NCBI GenBank assembly: GCA_036897095.1
Contig: JAYMSP010000089.1
Span: 1 to 64,000 of the forward strand
DNA from: Plantago elongata
Lineage: Eukaryota; Streptophyta; Magnoliopsida; Lamiales; Plantaginaceae
DNA: 64,000 nucleotides
Reading direction: 5' to 3'
Below are positions 10,086-20,432 of this stretch, in pieces (position 1 is the stretch's first letter; every line of letters begins with the position of its first letter). The translations under genes and the position numbers were made by a program. The notes beneath the pieces were generated by a model. That model saw only the letters and a list, made by a program, of their open reading frames with translations. It was not told the origin of the DNA and ran no database searches.

Positions 10086-12125
10086 CACTGACAAATTCTT
10101 GAATGGTGACTGAGTTTAACTACCGCAGTTAACAGAACACTACATTTTGCTGCTATCTTTACTCTTTACTGTGGGTATTAATAACTAGTTCTCTATGATA
10201 GTAGCATCTAACAGGACAGTTTATGATATGCTATGACAGTTCCAATCTACAATTTGTTATATTGCATACTTGTCTATCAATGATCCCTGGAGTTTTCGAG
10301 ATCTTATAAGTAGGTCCCCTCCGAGTTCAAAGATTGTTATGAATGTTTTGTCTTTGAAAATATGCTTTTTCACGGTATTGTATTATTGAGTTGTTTGTCA
10401 AACCACTTTCTAGTGATTTTTTTAAGTGATTTTAACCCGACCTATTAGTTGGAGGGGAAGCGGCTTACCAACTGAGCTGCACTTCTTTGTCGTTTGAGTG
10501 ATTGGTGTGAAAGACGTTGTACTCTTGCGTTTTATTCTCCTATTATGATTTTGCCCCTGTGACCTAGTTCACGGTTATCTTGTGTATGATTTTGTGGCGC
10601 ATCATAGAATATGTCTTTTTGTGTACTCGTGTTACTTGTAGGTTTGCACTAGCAGCGAACTACCCCTCTCCTGACTGCATTATGTCCATCCCTCGTTCTC
10701 ACCAGTCTTTCCCTTGATCATTGGGCTCAACACCGTTGTTGGATTGGGGATGTTGCCCCATGATCGTCACACCAAAATAAGACAGCAAGTAGGTACACCT
10801 TTTACTTTTAATAATAATATATATATAAGGTGTTTTGAATTTTGAACTATTTAAAGAAATTTCCATGAAGAATTTTCATCCAATTCATACTAACTATTGT
10901 AATTTGTTGAATTTGATGCTACTTGAAGCATTTTTATTGACTCAATTATGCTCTCTCTGGTTAATTAAAGAAAGTAGATAGTACTAACTAACATGTCCAC
11001 CTTACAACCACCTAATTAGATTAGATTTCCCATAAAAGGGAAAGATTATTTAATACAATGAGTTTTTCAGTGTGAACCAGCGTAAAGCATGCCATTGGTA
11101 TCATAAACCAACGAAGCAAGCAAACCCACTGAAATACAAACAAACAAACAAATAAAATTTGTAACATTTGATTAGTCCTTGTGTTGTGTTTATTTTCCTT
11201 CCGGTTCATACATAACACACGTATCCACAATACCACAACTACTCTCATGTTTACTTTAGGATTTCTTACTCTTTTCACATAAGTATTATATAATTGAAAA
11301 AAAACCGAATCACTTAAATACATCAAGTCATATCGTAAATCTTTTACGAGGAATACACATTTATTTATAGTGAAGTTAAAGTTAAAAGTCGATAAATTCA
11401 AAGAAGAACGATGAGACGGATCGGGAAGTATATATGCACATAATTTAGAGTTCCGCTACAAAGGTGATACTAGTATAGGTAGTACACCGACATTGTTATA
11501 AAAAGTTAGGCAAGAGGCCGAATGGCATTGCCAATTTGCCACCCCTATATGTGGCTCTACCACCTTTACACGAAACCTATGCAAGAAATATTACCACCTC
11601 ATAAATATAAATCATAATAATGTAACATAACACCATAGCCCTCATTTATATCTCGTGGATTCTCCCTGCCTGCCAATCACCTCTCTAGTCCATATACTTT
11701 CCAACAAAACCCACCTTTTTATTTTCTCCGCTATCATCATTATCACTCATATGCTTCTGATTTATCTTTTCATACTTTTATTTTAGACGTTCCAATTATA
11801 TTTTCTCATCAATAAAATATAAAATAATTTTTATAAATCAATCTTTTCGACTTTTTATTACAATATCTCATACGTTATTCACATTTTCCTTTAATGTGTG
11901 TCTGGGTGTTATGATTATAAAATCGGATTATTTATTGAATAATATCACCTCCACAATCTCATTTCTTTCTCTTTATTTTTGCTGCTTTACTAGTTTGATT
12001 TCCAACCACTTTGTGGAATGTGTCCCTTTTAACCATCTTCTCCCACAAATTCAATTTGCACAAATCCAAACACACTCACAATCACCTCATCTTCTTCTTC
12101 TTCTTCGTCTCCACAAAATTCCAAA
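10086..12125. other. Intergenic region between SRO3 and the DUF1645 gene
   Basis: No gene recognised. It includes a tRNA-derived SINE-like fragment near 10415-10500. The stretch 11,900-12,125 is pyrimidine-rich with a CTTCTTCTTCTT run at about 12087, typical of a plant 5' leader, and probably belongs to the DUF1645 transcript. A 126-codon minus-strand open frame at 11021-11401 has no family signature. Confidence 0.4.
10415..10500 (-). repeat. tRNA-derived SINE-like fragment
   Basis: On the minus strand the sequence has GCTCAGTTGGTAAG, like a Pol III A box, and about 35 bases later GGTCGGGTTAAAATC, like a decayed B box. Related fragments occur at 35115-35190 and 51005-51075. The ends are not defined. 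Confidence 0.4.
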
Positions 12126-12692
12126 ATGCAGTCCACCTCTGTAACATCCTCACCTCCTGCTCCCAGCTTCAGCACCTACTCCAACCAATCCCTCGCCCAA
12201 ATCGCCGCTCGCGTCGTCCGTGAATTCCACTCCGACGATCCCGAATTCGACTTCCAAACTCACTCAGAATCCAATTCCGACTCCGAATTCGAATTTCCCT
12301 CAGTACCAGCCGATGTTTTCCAATTCCCCTCTCCCGTTCCAGCCGATGAATTGTTCCAAAATGGACAGATCCGACCCGTTTACCCTGTATTCAATCGAGA
12401 TTTATTAACCAACGGTTCGAAAAATCGGGTAGTGAATTCGGATTCTGGTCCGAAAAACCGGCAACCGTTGAGGGAGCTGTTTATCGAGGAGCGGAAAACG
12501 ACGCTGACGGAGGTGGATGAGCTGAAAGGCGTGCCGGAGGAGATGTACTGTGTGTGGATGCCGGATGGGCGGCTGAGTAAGAAAAGTGGCTCAGCTGGGT
12601 CAAATTCGAAAAGATGGAAGTTTAAGGACTTGCTGTTAAATCGGAGCCATAGTGAAGGTGGTGGTGGTGGCAAGGGTGGTTTCGTCTTTTGA
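12126..12692 (+). CDS. DUF1645 family protein
   Basis: Single-exon gene for 188 aa. The N-terminus is Ser/Pro-rich with SLAQIAARVVREF at about residues 22-34. A Glu/Asp/Ser-rich stretch with EFDF and EFEFP follows, then the conserved block PLRELFIEERK (about 113-123), GVPEEMYCVWMP (about 135-146) and SNSKRWKFKDLLLNRSHSEG, ending in a Gly-rich run and KGGFVF. This order is the signature of plant DUF1645 proteins. Their biochemical role is poorly known; some members are linked to stress tolerance and grain or organ size. No signal peptide or membrane segment is visible, and the basic C-terminal part would fit nuclear or cytosolic location. It stands alone between the SRO genes and the UGT array. 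Confidence 0.88.
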   Translation: MQSTSVTSSPPAPSFSTYSNQSLAQIAARVVREFHSDDPEFDFQTHSESNSDSEFEFPSVPADVFQFPSPVPADELFQNGQIRPVYPVFNRDLLTNGSKNRVVNSDSGPKNRQPLRELFIEERKTTLTEVDELKGVPEEMYCVWMPDGRLSKKSGSAGSNSKRWKFKDLLLNRSHSEGGGGGKGGFVF

Positions 12693-13554
12693 ATTCTTTT
12701 GCGTGATTGGAAGGGAAAGTTGTGCTGGTTCACGGAAGGCGGCTGAATATGGGCGGGAATGGATTATCAGTTAGGGTATTATTTTATATTTTTATTATTA
12801 TGGATGGCATTTTAATGTAAATGGGTTGAGTTTTAGTGTGACCTAACATTTTTTTGTGTACTGTGATTGTTGTCACTTTTGATTTTACTGTAGATATTGT
12901 TAATGAGCAAATTCTGGACAAGACTTTTTACTTACTAACGCAACATTGTGTCCGGCAGGGGAGGCGTAGTGTATGATTGTGCATCGAATCGGATCGATCT
13001 GTTTTAAACATACACTTTACGTGAATTTCAAAATATCAAAACAAAGTTGTGTCATTTTTGAGAAATACTCAATTGGTTACATGTATAATAATCCCATATG
13101 AATTTAGTACTCATGGAGCATGATTTAAGATTTGAGACAGTGAAGCAAAGGGTCCATCATAGGATTGTTAACCTTCATTGCAACTACTTAGATTCCAATT
13201 CACCTGAAAGATATTTGACTGTAGAATACGCATTGATTTTGTGTCACGAATGTTAAAAAGTACAGTTATAAAATCAAACCGGCAAAAAAGAAAGAGAGAT
13301 CATACTGGGATTGAATCGGTTATAGGGATTACACAACCCAACCACAAATTCAGGCAACAATATGATCTACGAACTTACTTATAGATCCGATTTATGATTG
13401 AATTAAATAACTACAAACTCTTCTGCTGCAAGCTGGTAATGGCCATGTTTAGAGTACAAAAACTTAGGCAGTGATTATGTTTACAACAAGTTACAAGAAG
13501 ATGAGAACTGAAACTTTGCTTATATTATCATTGTTTAATAATTGGAAATATAAC
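12693..13554. other. Intergenic: 3' flank of DUF1645 gene and of UGT-A
   Basis: The two flanking genes converge here. The first 250 bases are a likely 3' UTR of the DUF1645 gene. I see no further gene. Confidence 0.4.
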
Positions 13555-14894
13555 CTACTCAAAAAGGCCTTTCAGATTGATATCAGAAGATCCATGTTCC
13601 TTCAAAGCTTCTTCTGCCAAAACCTTCCATATCATAGCATTTTCTCTTAATTCATGGGCCTTTCTTCCATTACCGTCCATCACTTTCTCAATGCACCTCA
13701 CTATCTCATCACTCTCAACTAGGCCCTTCTCTTTATCAACTAGTGCCACTCTAACTCCTATCTTCCACACATCGTCTATCAACTTAGCATTGGTCCCTTG
13801 GTCACTCCACTGAGGAAATGCCACCACCGGCACCCCACACGAAATACTCTCCAGAGTCGAGTTCCATCCACAGTGTGTCACAAAACACCCCACGTTGGGG
13901 TGTGTCAGAACTTCAAGTTGAGAACACCACCGAACAATTTTACCCAAATTTTCCAACTCCGGTATACAGCTTCCCTTGTCACCCTCTTCATCTTTTGCAT
14001 TACTTTTATCGCGTATCACCCATAGAAACGGCCTACCACAATCCAATAGCCCTTTTGCAATTTCTTCAATTTGCGGTTGCTGCTGCGTAATCAAGCTGCC
14101 GAATGAGATGTAAACAATTGACGATTTGGGCCTGGAGTTCAACCAATCTAGACACAATTCATGATCTAGAAGATCTCCCCTGAACGACTTATCTAAGCGC
14201 GTAGGGGGAGTTAATGGTCCAATTGCTACCAAGTTGTAGTACTTGCTCATAGTTTTAGTCCATCTGGCTCTAACGCATCAAATGTGTTCACAAGCACGTT
14301 AGGCTTCGAATTATCAGCTTCGTCTAGTATCAGTAGGTGCTCCTTAAACGACTGAAGCACCTGAGTAAACATATCAGAAGTGGAAGCAAGAAACTTGGAA
14401 AGTGAGGTAACAATTCCAGGCAACTGAACCTTACTTTCATCAGTAATAACATTTCGATCAATTTCATCTCCAAATCCATGAAAATAGGAATAATAAACAC
14501 TCAACACAGTTGCTGCTTGGGTCCATAGAAGAGCACACTGGATGTTTGCTTCTTGAGCCACCAGAGAAGCCCACGGGAGCAAGATCGTATAGATCAAGCA
14601 TGTGACAGGGCGGCCCTGTTCAGCAGAAGAAAGTATGGTCTCTCTCAAAGCTTTCAATCCACGGGCCTTAATCTCGGACATGTAGTGGTTGACATCGTCC
14701 ACGAGGGGATCAAATCCTTGATCGAATCCATCAGGTACCTGGTCTTCAGCATCCACAATCGCCATTTTGCGTAAGACATATAAGCTTGTTGCGAATGTGA
14801 CCTTATGAACCATGTTTATGATCCTCATGGCCAAATGTAAGGAGGGGTTGATGTGTCCTTGAGATGGAAGCGTCACGAGCAGAACGTGAGCCAT
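13555..14894 (-). pseudogene. UGT-A, UGT75-like glycosyltransferase pseudogene
   Basis: Homologous to UGT-B over its full length but broken. The N-terminal part (14894 down to about 14247) keeps the ATG, the GHINP motif with His14, and the family block CLIYTILLPWASLVAQEA. It lacks about ten residues where B has LCFVGFSDGY, and a second block where B has YDFPSFFLPP. At about 14247 one base is missing just after LEPDGLK relative to the same site in B, so the frame shifts. The C-terminal part (to 13555) then runs in another frame with a complete PSPG box (WCSQLEVLTHP, HCGWNSTLESI, FPQWSDQ). With one frameshift and two internal deletions it is unlikely to make an active enzyme. Its upstream region still has a TATA-like site and a block shared with UGT-B. 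Confidence 0.85.
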
Positions 14895-15956
14895 TGGTAT
14901 TTGGTACGGGTGCTTTCTGGAACCTGTAGTGAAATATACAGGTAGTATAGAGTGTTGATTTTGTTATATGTCTGAGTTCTTACTTGTTATACCTTACTTA
15001 TAGCCGCGATCCATAGAAACGGACCAGTTCAAGTGTGTGTTTGGCACGACGATTAATCTTTATCTACTTATTCCATTTTATAAGATTAAAATCTTAATGG
15101 TGATGCCTAAGACAACCTATCAGATAATTTATTTAATCCTTTATTTTAAAGTTACCTGATAGACTAAAGAAACACACAGACTGATAGACTAATGTATGAC
15201 GTTTCAGACGAGGATTACAACTTTGAAACGCAAGTGAACTTTGTCTGGAACTCTGGATAAGTTACAAAAGTCTATTGGACTTAATAGGCCACAATTACAG
15301 AGTAAAGACAATTACTACTGTATTTCTTAAAATTGATGAACATGACTTTGGTTAGTGGTGCAGCCATGCCATGAAGAGTGGGCTAAAGTATTACCAATCT
15401 TGTCTTGTCTTGTAATAATACAAAAATCGAACACATTAAAAGATCGGAATTAGACTGTGTATTTCATCTATAACAACTCCAGTAGCCGAAAGACAAGCTA
15501 GGTGTAGAGAATATTGCAGATTGCGAATGATGTTCCACACTCGCATACATGACAAAGACTATCTATCATGAACAATGAGTTAAACTTCATACTCAGTTAC
15601 TCACTACATGTGGTCTATATTCAGAATTGGTCCCTTTCACTTAAAAAGATTTGAGTTAACTTGATTAAATCATTGATTTTGTGTAATAAAATGTTAAAAT
15701 TTTGTTCTATGATCAACCTGCTAAAAAACCACCTTATTGAGAATCAGGTCATAGACCGATTAGTTGTGTGTAGGAGGATCGACCAAATTAGTCGTTGACA
15801 TAGATGCTGGCAGTAACCAAAAACACGAGTACATGGTATTTAAAGAGTATCTTCTCTTCATTTTGCATACAAAAACTCAACACTGAATAGTGGTTACAAG
15901 GTAATGAAAATTGAAACTAGGCTTATATTTATTATCTTGACTAATGAAAATATAAT
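14895..15956. other. UGT-A upstream region and UGT-B 3' flank
   Basis: No gene. A minus-strand TATA-like site (GCTATAAGT, 14996-15004) lies about 100 bp upstream of the UGT-A ATG. Sequence at about 15190-15350 aligns with 17640-17790 upstream of UGT-B and with 27960-28110 behind UGT-E. It contains TGACGTTTCAGACGA (15197-15211). Confidence 0.5.
14996..15004 (-). promoter_or_regulatory. TATA-like box of UGT-A
   Basis: CTATAAGT on the minus strand, about 102 bp upstream of the ATG. The equivalent CTATAAATAA lies upstream of UGT-B. Position and match only; no expression evidence. Confidence 0.4.
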
Positions 15957-17348
15957 CTACTGCAGAAAACATTTCAGATTTGTATCCGAAGGTCCATTTT
16001 CCTTCACAGCTGCTTCAGCCAAAAGTTTCCATTTCATAGCATTTTCTCTCAATTCATTGGCCTCTGGTCCATTAGTATCCATCACCTTCTCAATACACCT
16101 CACTATCTCATCACTCTCAACTAGGCCCTTCTCTTCATCCACTGTCACTCTAACTCCTATCTTCCACACATCTTCTATCAACTTGGCATTAGTCCCTTGG
16201 TCAGTCCACTGAGGAAATGCAATAAGCGGCACCCCACACGATATGCTTTCCTGAGTCGAATTCCATCCACAATGTGTCACAAAACACCCCAACGAGGGGT
16301 GTGCTAGAACCTCAAGCTGTGAACACCATGGTACAATTTTTCCTAAATTTTCCAAATCCTGTAAACAGCTTTTCTTGTCACCCTCTTCATTTTTTGCATC
16401 ACTTTTGTCGCGCATCACCCATAGAAACGGCCTGCCACACTCCAATAGCCCTTTCGCAATTTCTTCAACTTGCACCTGCTGCTGCACAAGCAAGCTGCCA
16501 AATGCGATGTAAACAACTGACGATTTGGGCCGGGAGTTTAACCAATCTAGACACAATTCATGATCTTCCCTGACCGGCTTATCTAAGCGCATGGATGGAG
16601 CTAATGGTCCAATTGCAATCAAATTGTAGTACTTGTTCAAAGCTTTTAGTGCATCTGGCTCCAATGCGTCAAATGTGTTCACAAGCACGTTAGTCTTCGA
16701 ACGATCAGCTTCGTCTAGTATCAGTAGGTGCTCCTTAAACGTATTAAGGCACTGAGTGGACATTTGAAGTGCCTGAGTAGACATATCAGAAGTGGGAGGA
16801 AGGAAGAAACTTGGAAAGTCATACTTGGAAAGTGTGGTAACAATACCAGGCAAATGAGTTCTTTCACCAGCAATAACATTTTGATCAATTACATCTCCAA
16901 ATCCATGAAAATACGAATGATAAACACTCAACACAGTTGCTGCTTGAGGCCATAGAAAAACACAGTGGATGCTTGCTTCTTGAGCCACCTGAGAAGCCCA
17001 CTGGAGAAAGACCGTGTAGACCAAGCACGTGACAGGGCGGCCCTGTTTAGCTGAAGACAGTATGATATCTCTCAAAGCTTTCGATCCACGGGCCTTCATC
17101 TCAGACATGTAGTTGTTGACATCATCCGAGTAAATATCAAATCCTTCATCGTATCCATCTGAAAATCCAACAAAGCACAAGCCATCAGGTTCCTGATCGT
17201 CAACATCAGCAATGGGCAACTTGCGCAAGGCATGAAAGCTTGCTGCGTATGTGACCTTATTCCCCATGTTTACGAGCCTCTTGGCCAAATGCAAAAGAGG
17301 GTTGATTTGTCCTTGAGATGGAACCGTCACCAGCAGAACATGAGCCAT
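15957..17348 (-). CDS. UGT-B, UGT75-like family 1 glycosyltransferase lacking the catalytic His
   Basis: Intact 463-codon intronless frame. Family 1 UGTs move a sugar from UDP-sugar to small acceptors in the cytosol. The C-terminal PSPG box spans about 341-384 (WCSQLEVLAHPSLGCF, then THCGWNST, FPQWTDQ) and ends in DQ, typical of UDP-glucose users. Two things are odd. The catalytic His of the N-terminal GHxxP motif is Gln14 (PSQGQINP; codon CAA). The conserved acceptor-side block LLPWA...LLWIQPAT reads FLQWA...FLWPQAAT. The PSPG box also has NSTQES where siblings have NSTLES. Closest relative here is the pseudogene UGT-A. It may be inactive, or active with another base. The open frame suggests recent change or retained use. 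A TATA-like CTATAAATAA lies about 105-114 bp upstream. Confidence 0.85.
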   Translation of the reverse strand: MAHVLLVTVPSQGQINPLLHLAKRLVNMGNKVTYAASFHALRKLPIADVDDQEPDGLCFVGFSDGYDEGFDIYSDDVNNYMSEMKARGSKALRDIILSSAKQGRPVTCLVYTVFLQWASQVAQEASIHCVFLWPQAATVLSVYHSYFHGFGDVIDQNVIAGERTHLPGIVTTLSKYDFPSFFLPPTSDMSTQALQMSTQCLNTFKEHLLILDEADRSKTNVLVNTFDALEPDALKALNKYYNLIAIGPLAPSMRLDKPVREDHELCLDWLNSRPKSSVVYIAFGSLLVQQQVQVEEIAKGLLECGRPFLWVMRDKSDAKNEEGDKKSCLQDLENLGKIVPWCSQLEVLAHPSLGCFVTHCGWNSTQESISCGVPLIAFPQWTDQGTNAKLIEDVWKIGVRVTVDEEKGLVESDEIVRCIEKVMDTNGPEANELRENAMKWKLLAEAAVKENGPSDTNLKCFLQ

Positions 17349-18052
17349 TTGTGCAGGTGATATCTTGAAACTGCACTGGATGTACGTAGACAGTTAGTAG
17401 TATACTGTTGTACTGTTGTTTTTGTCTATGTATAGTTCACAATTGTCATGCCTTATTTATAGCTCCGATCTAAAGCAACCCCTCAGTTTGAGGTGTATCT
17501 TTAGCGCGACTTGATAAGTCACCTAAGTCTGTTTTTATATTTTGAGAAAAATATTCTTTTTGGAAATAAAGGAATGATCATCAGCTAGTGCGTCATCATA
17601 TTATGTCATTTTCGTAATGTATACTACGAAACATATATGACTTTTCGTAGTAGGATTAAAAATGAGAAAAGTAGAGGATTTTCTGTGGAAATTAAAGTTT
17701 ATAAGAATCTAGTGGACATAGTTGGCCACAAGTAACTGAGTAAATACAATCACAATTTGGAAAATTGACGAACATGACTTTTGTTCATCCAATATGACAT
17801 TAGAGAAGTTTCTGTTTGCAATTCTTATTCAATTTGGCTACATTAACAATTAGAAATATCAGATGAATGTCCTTCTAGATTGGAAGAATAGAACTTCAAA
17901 TTTAAGTACATATCTAAATAGTTGATTTTGTAGTAAGCTGTAGGAGAAAATCTGGAAACTCAGGTAAAGTTCCAAACCATTGGACAGAATGGAAAATAGG
18001 GAGTACAAGATATAGAAATGTTCAGAATGGATATATCTACAAGCAATATTAA
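17349..18052. other. UGT-B upstream region and UGT-C 3' flank
   Basis: No gene. About 17640-17790 is homologous to the UGT-A upstream region. About 17935-18052, behind UGT-C, is homologous to the flank behind UGT-E (28180-28356). The C/E duplication unit therefore reached past the gene into this upstream block. Confidence 0.5.
17453..17462 (-). promoter_or_regulatory. TATA box of UGT-B
   Basis: CTATAAATAA on the minus strand, about 105-114 bp upstream of the UGT-B start codon. A good match to the plant TATA consensus at a plausible distance. Confidence 0.5.
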
Positions 18053-19480
18053 CTATTTACTGGGTTCAATCTCTTTAAGAAAGGCCTTAAGATTGACATG
18101 AGAAGATCCATTGTCCTGCAAAGCTTCACTTGCCAATTGATTCCATTTCATAGCATTTTCTCTCAGTTCTTTAGCCTTTGTTCCTTCACTATCCATCACT
18201 TCCTCAATGCACCTCGCAATCTCATCACTCTCAACTAGGCCTTTCTTTTCATCAACTGTCACTCGAACTCCTATTTTCCAAACGTCTTCTATCAACTTGG
18301 CATTTGTCCCTTGGTCACTCCACTGAGGAAATGCCACAACAGGTACCCCACACGACATGCTTTCTAAAGTCGAGTTCCATCCACAATGCGTCAGGAAACA
18401 CCCCAGCGCTGGGTGTGTCAGAACCTTAAGTTGAGAACACCAAGGCACGATTTGTCCTAATTTTTCCAACTCCACTAAACATGATATAGTTTCATCTTGC
18501 TCATCTTTGGCTTTGATGTTTTCTCGTATTACCCAAATAAACGGCCTGCCACATTTGATGAGCCCCTTTGAAATTTCTTCCGCTTGTGCTTTCGGTACTG
18601 TATGCATACTGCCAAATGACACGTAAACAACTGATGAATCCGACTTGGAATCCAGCCAATCTATGTACCCAACAGATTCCTGGAAAAGATCTGCACCTGT
18701 TGATTTATCAACACGATCCATGCAGTCTAAGAAAGCTGATGGAATTAAAGGTCCAAGCAAAAATAAATCAAACCTATCATCTAAAACACTGATTGCATCC
18801 GGCTCTAATGTGTCGAATGTGTTCACAAGCACCTTCGCTTTCAATTCAACTTCATTAAGTACTTGGAAAATCTCTTGAAACAAAGGACGCAAAACAAATG
18901 TGTCAGAACTGGGTAGCAAGAAAGACGGTAAGTCACATTTCAAAAGGAACGGAACAATTCCAGGAAGCTGAATTTGATTACATTTACCACTATCAACATC
19001 TGTAACTTCATCTTGAAATCCATGAAAATATTGATAATACACATTCAACACTGTAGCAGGTTGAATCCACAGAAGAGCACAAGGAATATTCGCCTCTTGA
19101 GCCACGATTGCAGCCCACGGGAGCAGCAGGGCATAAACTAGGCATGTGACAGGGCGGCCCTGCTCAGCTGAAGTTACTATAGTCTCTCTCAATGCTTCCG
19201 ATCCTCGTGACTTAACCTCCGACATGAATTTCTTGCGATCATCTGGGGACTTCCGTTCATATCCGGTGTCAAATCCATCTGAAAATCCCATGAACCTTAA
19301 GCCACCGTTGGATACTTGTTCCCCCGACGCAGCAATTGCCATTTTTTGCAGGGAGGCGATTGTCGTGGCGAACGTGACATCGACTCCGATGCCTATAAGC
19401 CGCTTAGCGAATTCCAGGGTGGGATTTATGTGTCCTTGTGCAGGATATGCTATCACCAGGACATGGCTAGGGTGATCCAT
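18053..19480 (-). CDS. UGT-C, UGT75-like family 1 glycosyltransferase
   Basis: Intact 475-aa intronless frame with the usual length of the family. The N-terminal catalytic motif YPAQGHINP is complete (His17). The block LLPWAAIVAQEANIPCALLW and IQPATVLNVYYQYFHGFQDE is that of UGT75 (group L) enzymes, which include anthocyanin 5-O- and crocetin glucosyltransferases. The PSPG box is at about 347-390 (WCSQLKVLTHPALGCF, HCGWNSTLESM, FPQWSDQ) and its final Gln predicts UDP-glucose use. As in other UGT75 proteins, the position that carries an activating Asp in many UGTs (CLVYA) is not acidic. The acceptor cannot be read from sequence. It is closest to UGT-E, including the 3' flank. A Copia fossil begins about 640 bp upstream of its start. 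Confidence 0.92.
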   Translation of the reverse strand: MDHPSHVLVIAYPAQGHINPTLEFAKRLIGIGVDVTFATTIASLQKMAIAASGEQVSNGGLRFMGFSDGFDTGYERKSPDDRKKFMSEVKSRGSEALRETIVTSAEQGRPVTCLVYALLLPWAAIVAQEANIPCALLWIQPATVLNVYYQYFHGFQDEVTDVDSGKCNQIQLPGIVPFLLKCDLPSFLLPSSDTFVLRPLFQEIFQVLNEVELKAKVLVNTFDTLEPDAISVLDDRFDLFLLGPLIPSAFLDCMDRVDKSTGADLFQESVGYIDWLDSKSDSSVVYVSFGSMHTVPKAQAEEISKGLIKCGRPFIWVIRENIKAKDEQDETISCLVELEKLGQIVPWCSQLKVLTHPALGCFLTHCGWNSTLESMSCGVPVVAFPQWSDQGTNAKLIEDVWKIGVRVTVDEKKGLVESDEIARCIEEVMDSEGTKAKELRENAMKWNQLASEALQDNGSSHVNLKAFLKEIEPSK

Positions 19481-20123
19481 GAGAATATTTATTTTGATAT
19501 AGTATTATGTGAGTGCTGTAATTCAATTGTAAGTTAGTATTAATTGTACGATTATATAATGAGTATCGAATTATTGATCACCGTTATTAACTTATGTTTT
19601 TGTTTGAGCTCGAAATTATATTGATTGAGAAATTAGAATCTTAACAGGCCGGCAAGTTAGCAGTCTATTGTCCGATGACACATAGAAGACAAGGGTCTAA
19701 AGTGTGGGGAAAATTCTAAACAAAAACCCTTTGAAATTAAGTATTATAAAAAAATTCATACGTTAATAAAGTGTTGTAGCGCAACGAGTTCTGTGTTAAT
19801 ATAATGATGTAACTCAATGGGTCATGTGTTAATATATCGTAATGTAGATGATCTCTTATTATTATAAAATTTGAGATGGGTCCATCCATGTAATGCACTC
19901 AAAAATCTAAATATTAACTGCTCGTCACGAAAGTACAAAAAGAAAGAGATCAACCATTAATTATGTGGTCTGGTCCGGTCCGCCATACGAGAATAAAAAA
20001 TAAATTCATATTTTAATAACAAACTATTTCAATTGGTTAGGCTGAGATATCACATGACGTAGAGATTGGTGATATAGTTCGCATGCATTATGTGAAGATA
20101 GGATTAGCTCAATATGAGCCTGT
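19481..20123. other. UGT-C upstream region
   Basis: A promoter region with a TATA-like ATTATATAAT near 19550 is followed by AT-rich DNA that ends at the Copia 5' LTR. No shared TGACGTTTG block is visible here. A segment at 19755-19880 resembles 2010-2120. Confidence 0.4.
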
Positions 20124-20432
20124 TGTAAAGATATGAAGAAAGTTGAAGAAAAGAAGAAAGAAAGCTGAAGAGCAGAAGAAATAAAGCTGAAGAAAAGAAA
20201 TAAACGGTTGAAGAAATAAAACAGATGAAACGCACTTCTCCCTGTTATGTTTATTTCTTAATACAACTGCGACTTGTACATTAGGCTATAATACTTGTTC
20301 TAAAGTTAGTTACAAAAGGGTGTTAATTGAGTTTTAAATACAACTCAAGTTTCCTTCTTCAGATTATCGATTCCTCTTGTAATCTTCATCAATTCATTCA
20401 ATACAAAGCAATTCTTTCAGTTTATGAAAGAT
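20124..20432 (+). repeat. 5' LTR of the Copia fossil
   Basis: It begins TGTAAAGATATGAAG and shares its whole length with 25006-25314 at about 95% identity. It contains purine-rich GAAGAAA repeats at its start. Confidence 0.9.

Noticed and set aside
11021-11401. A 126-codon minus-strand open frame
   Set aside because: Low-complexity, Phe/Leu/Val-rich translation without motifs; not supported as a gene.
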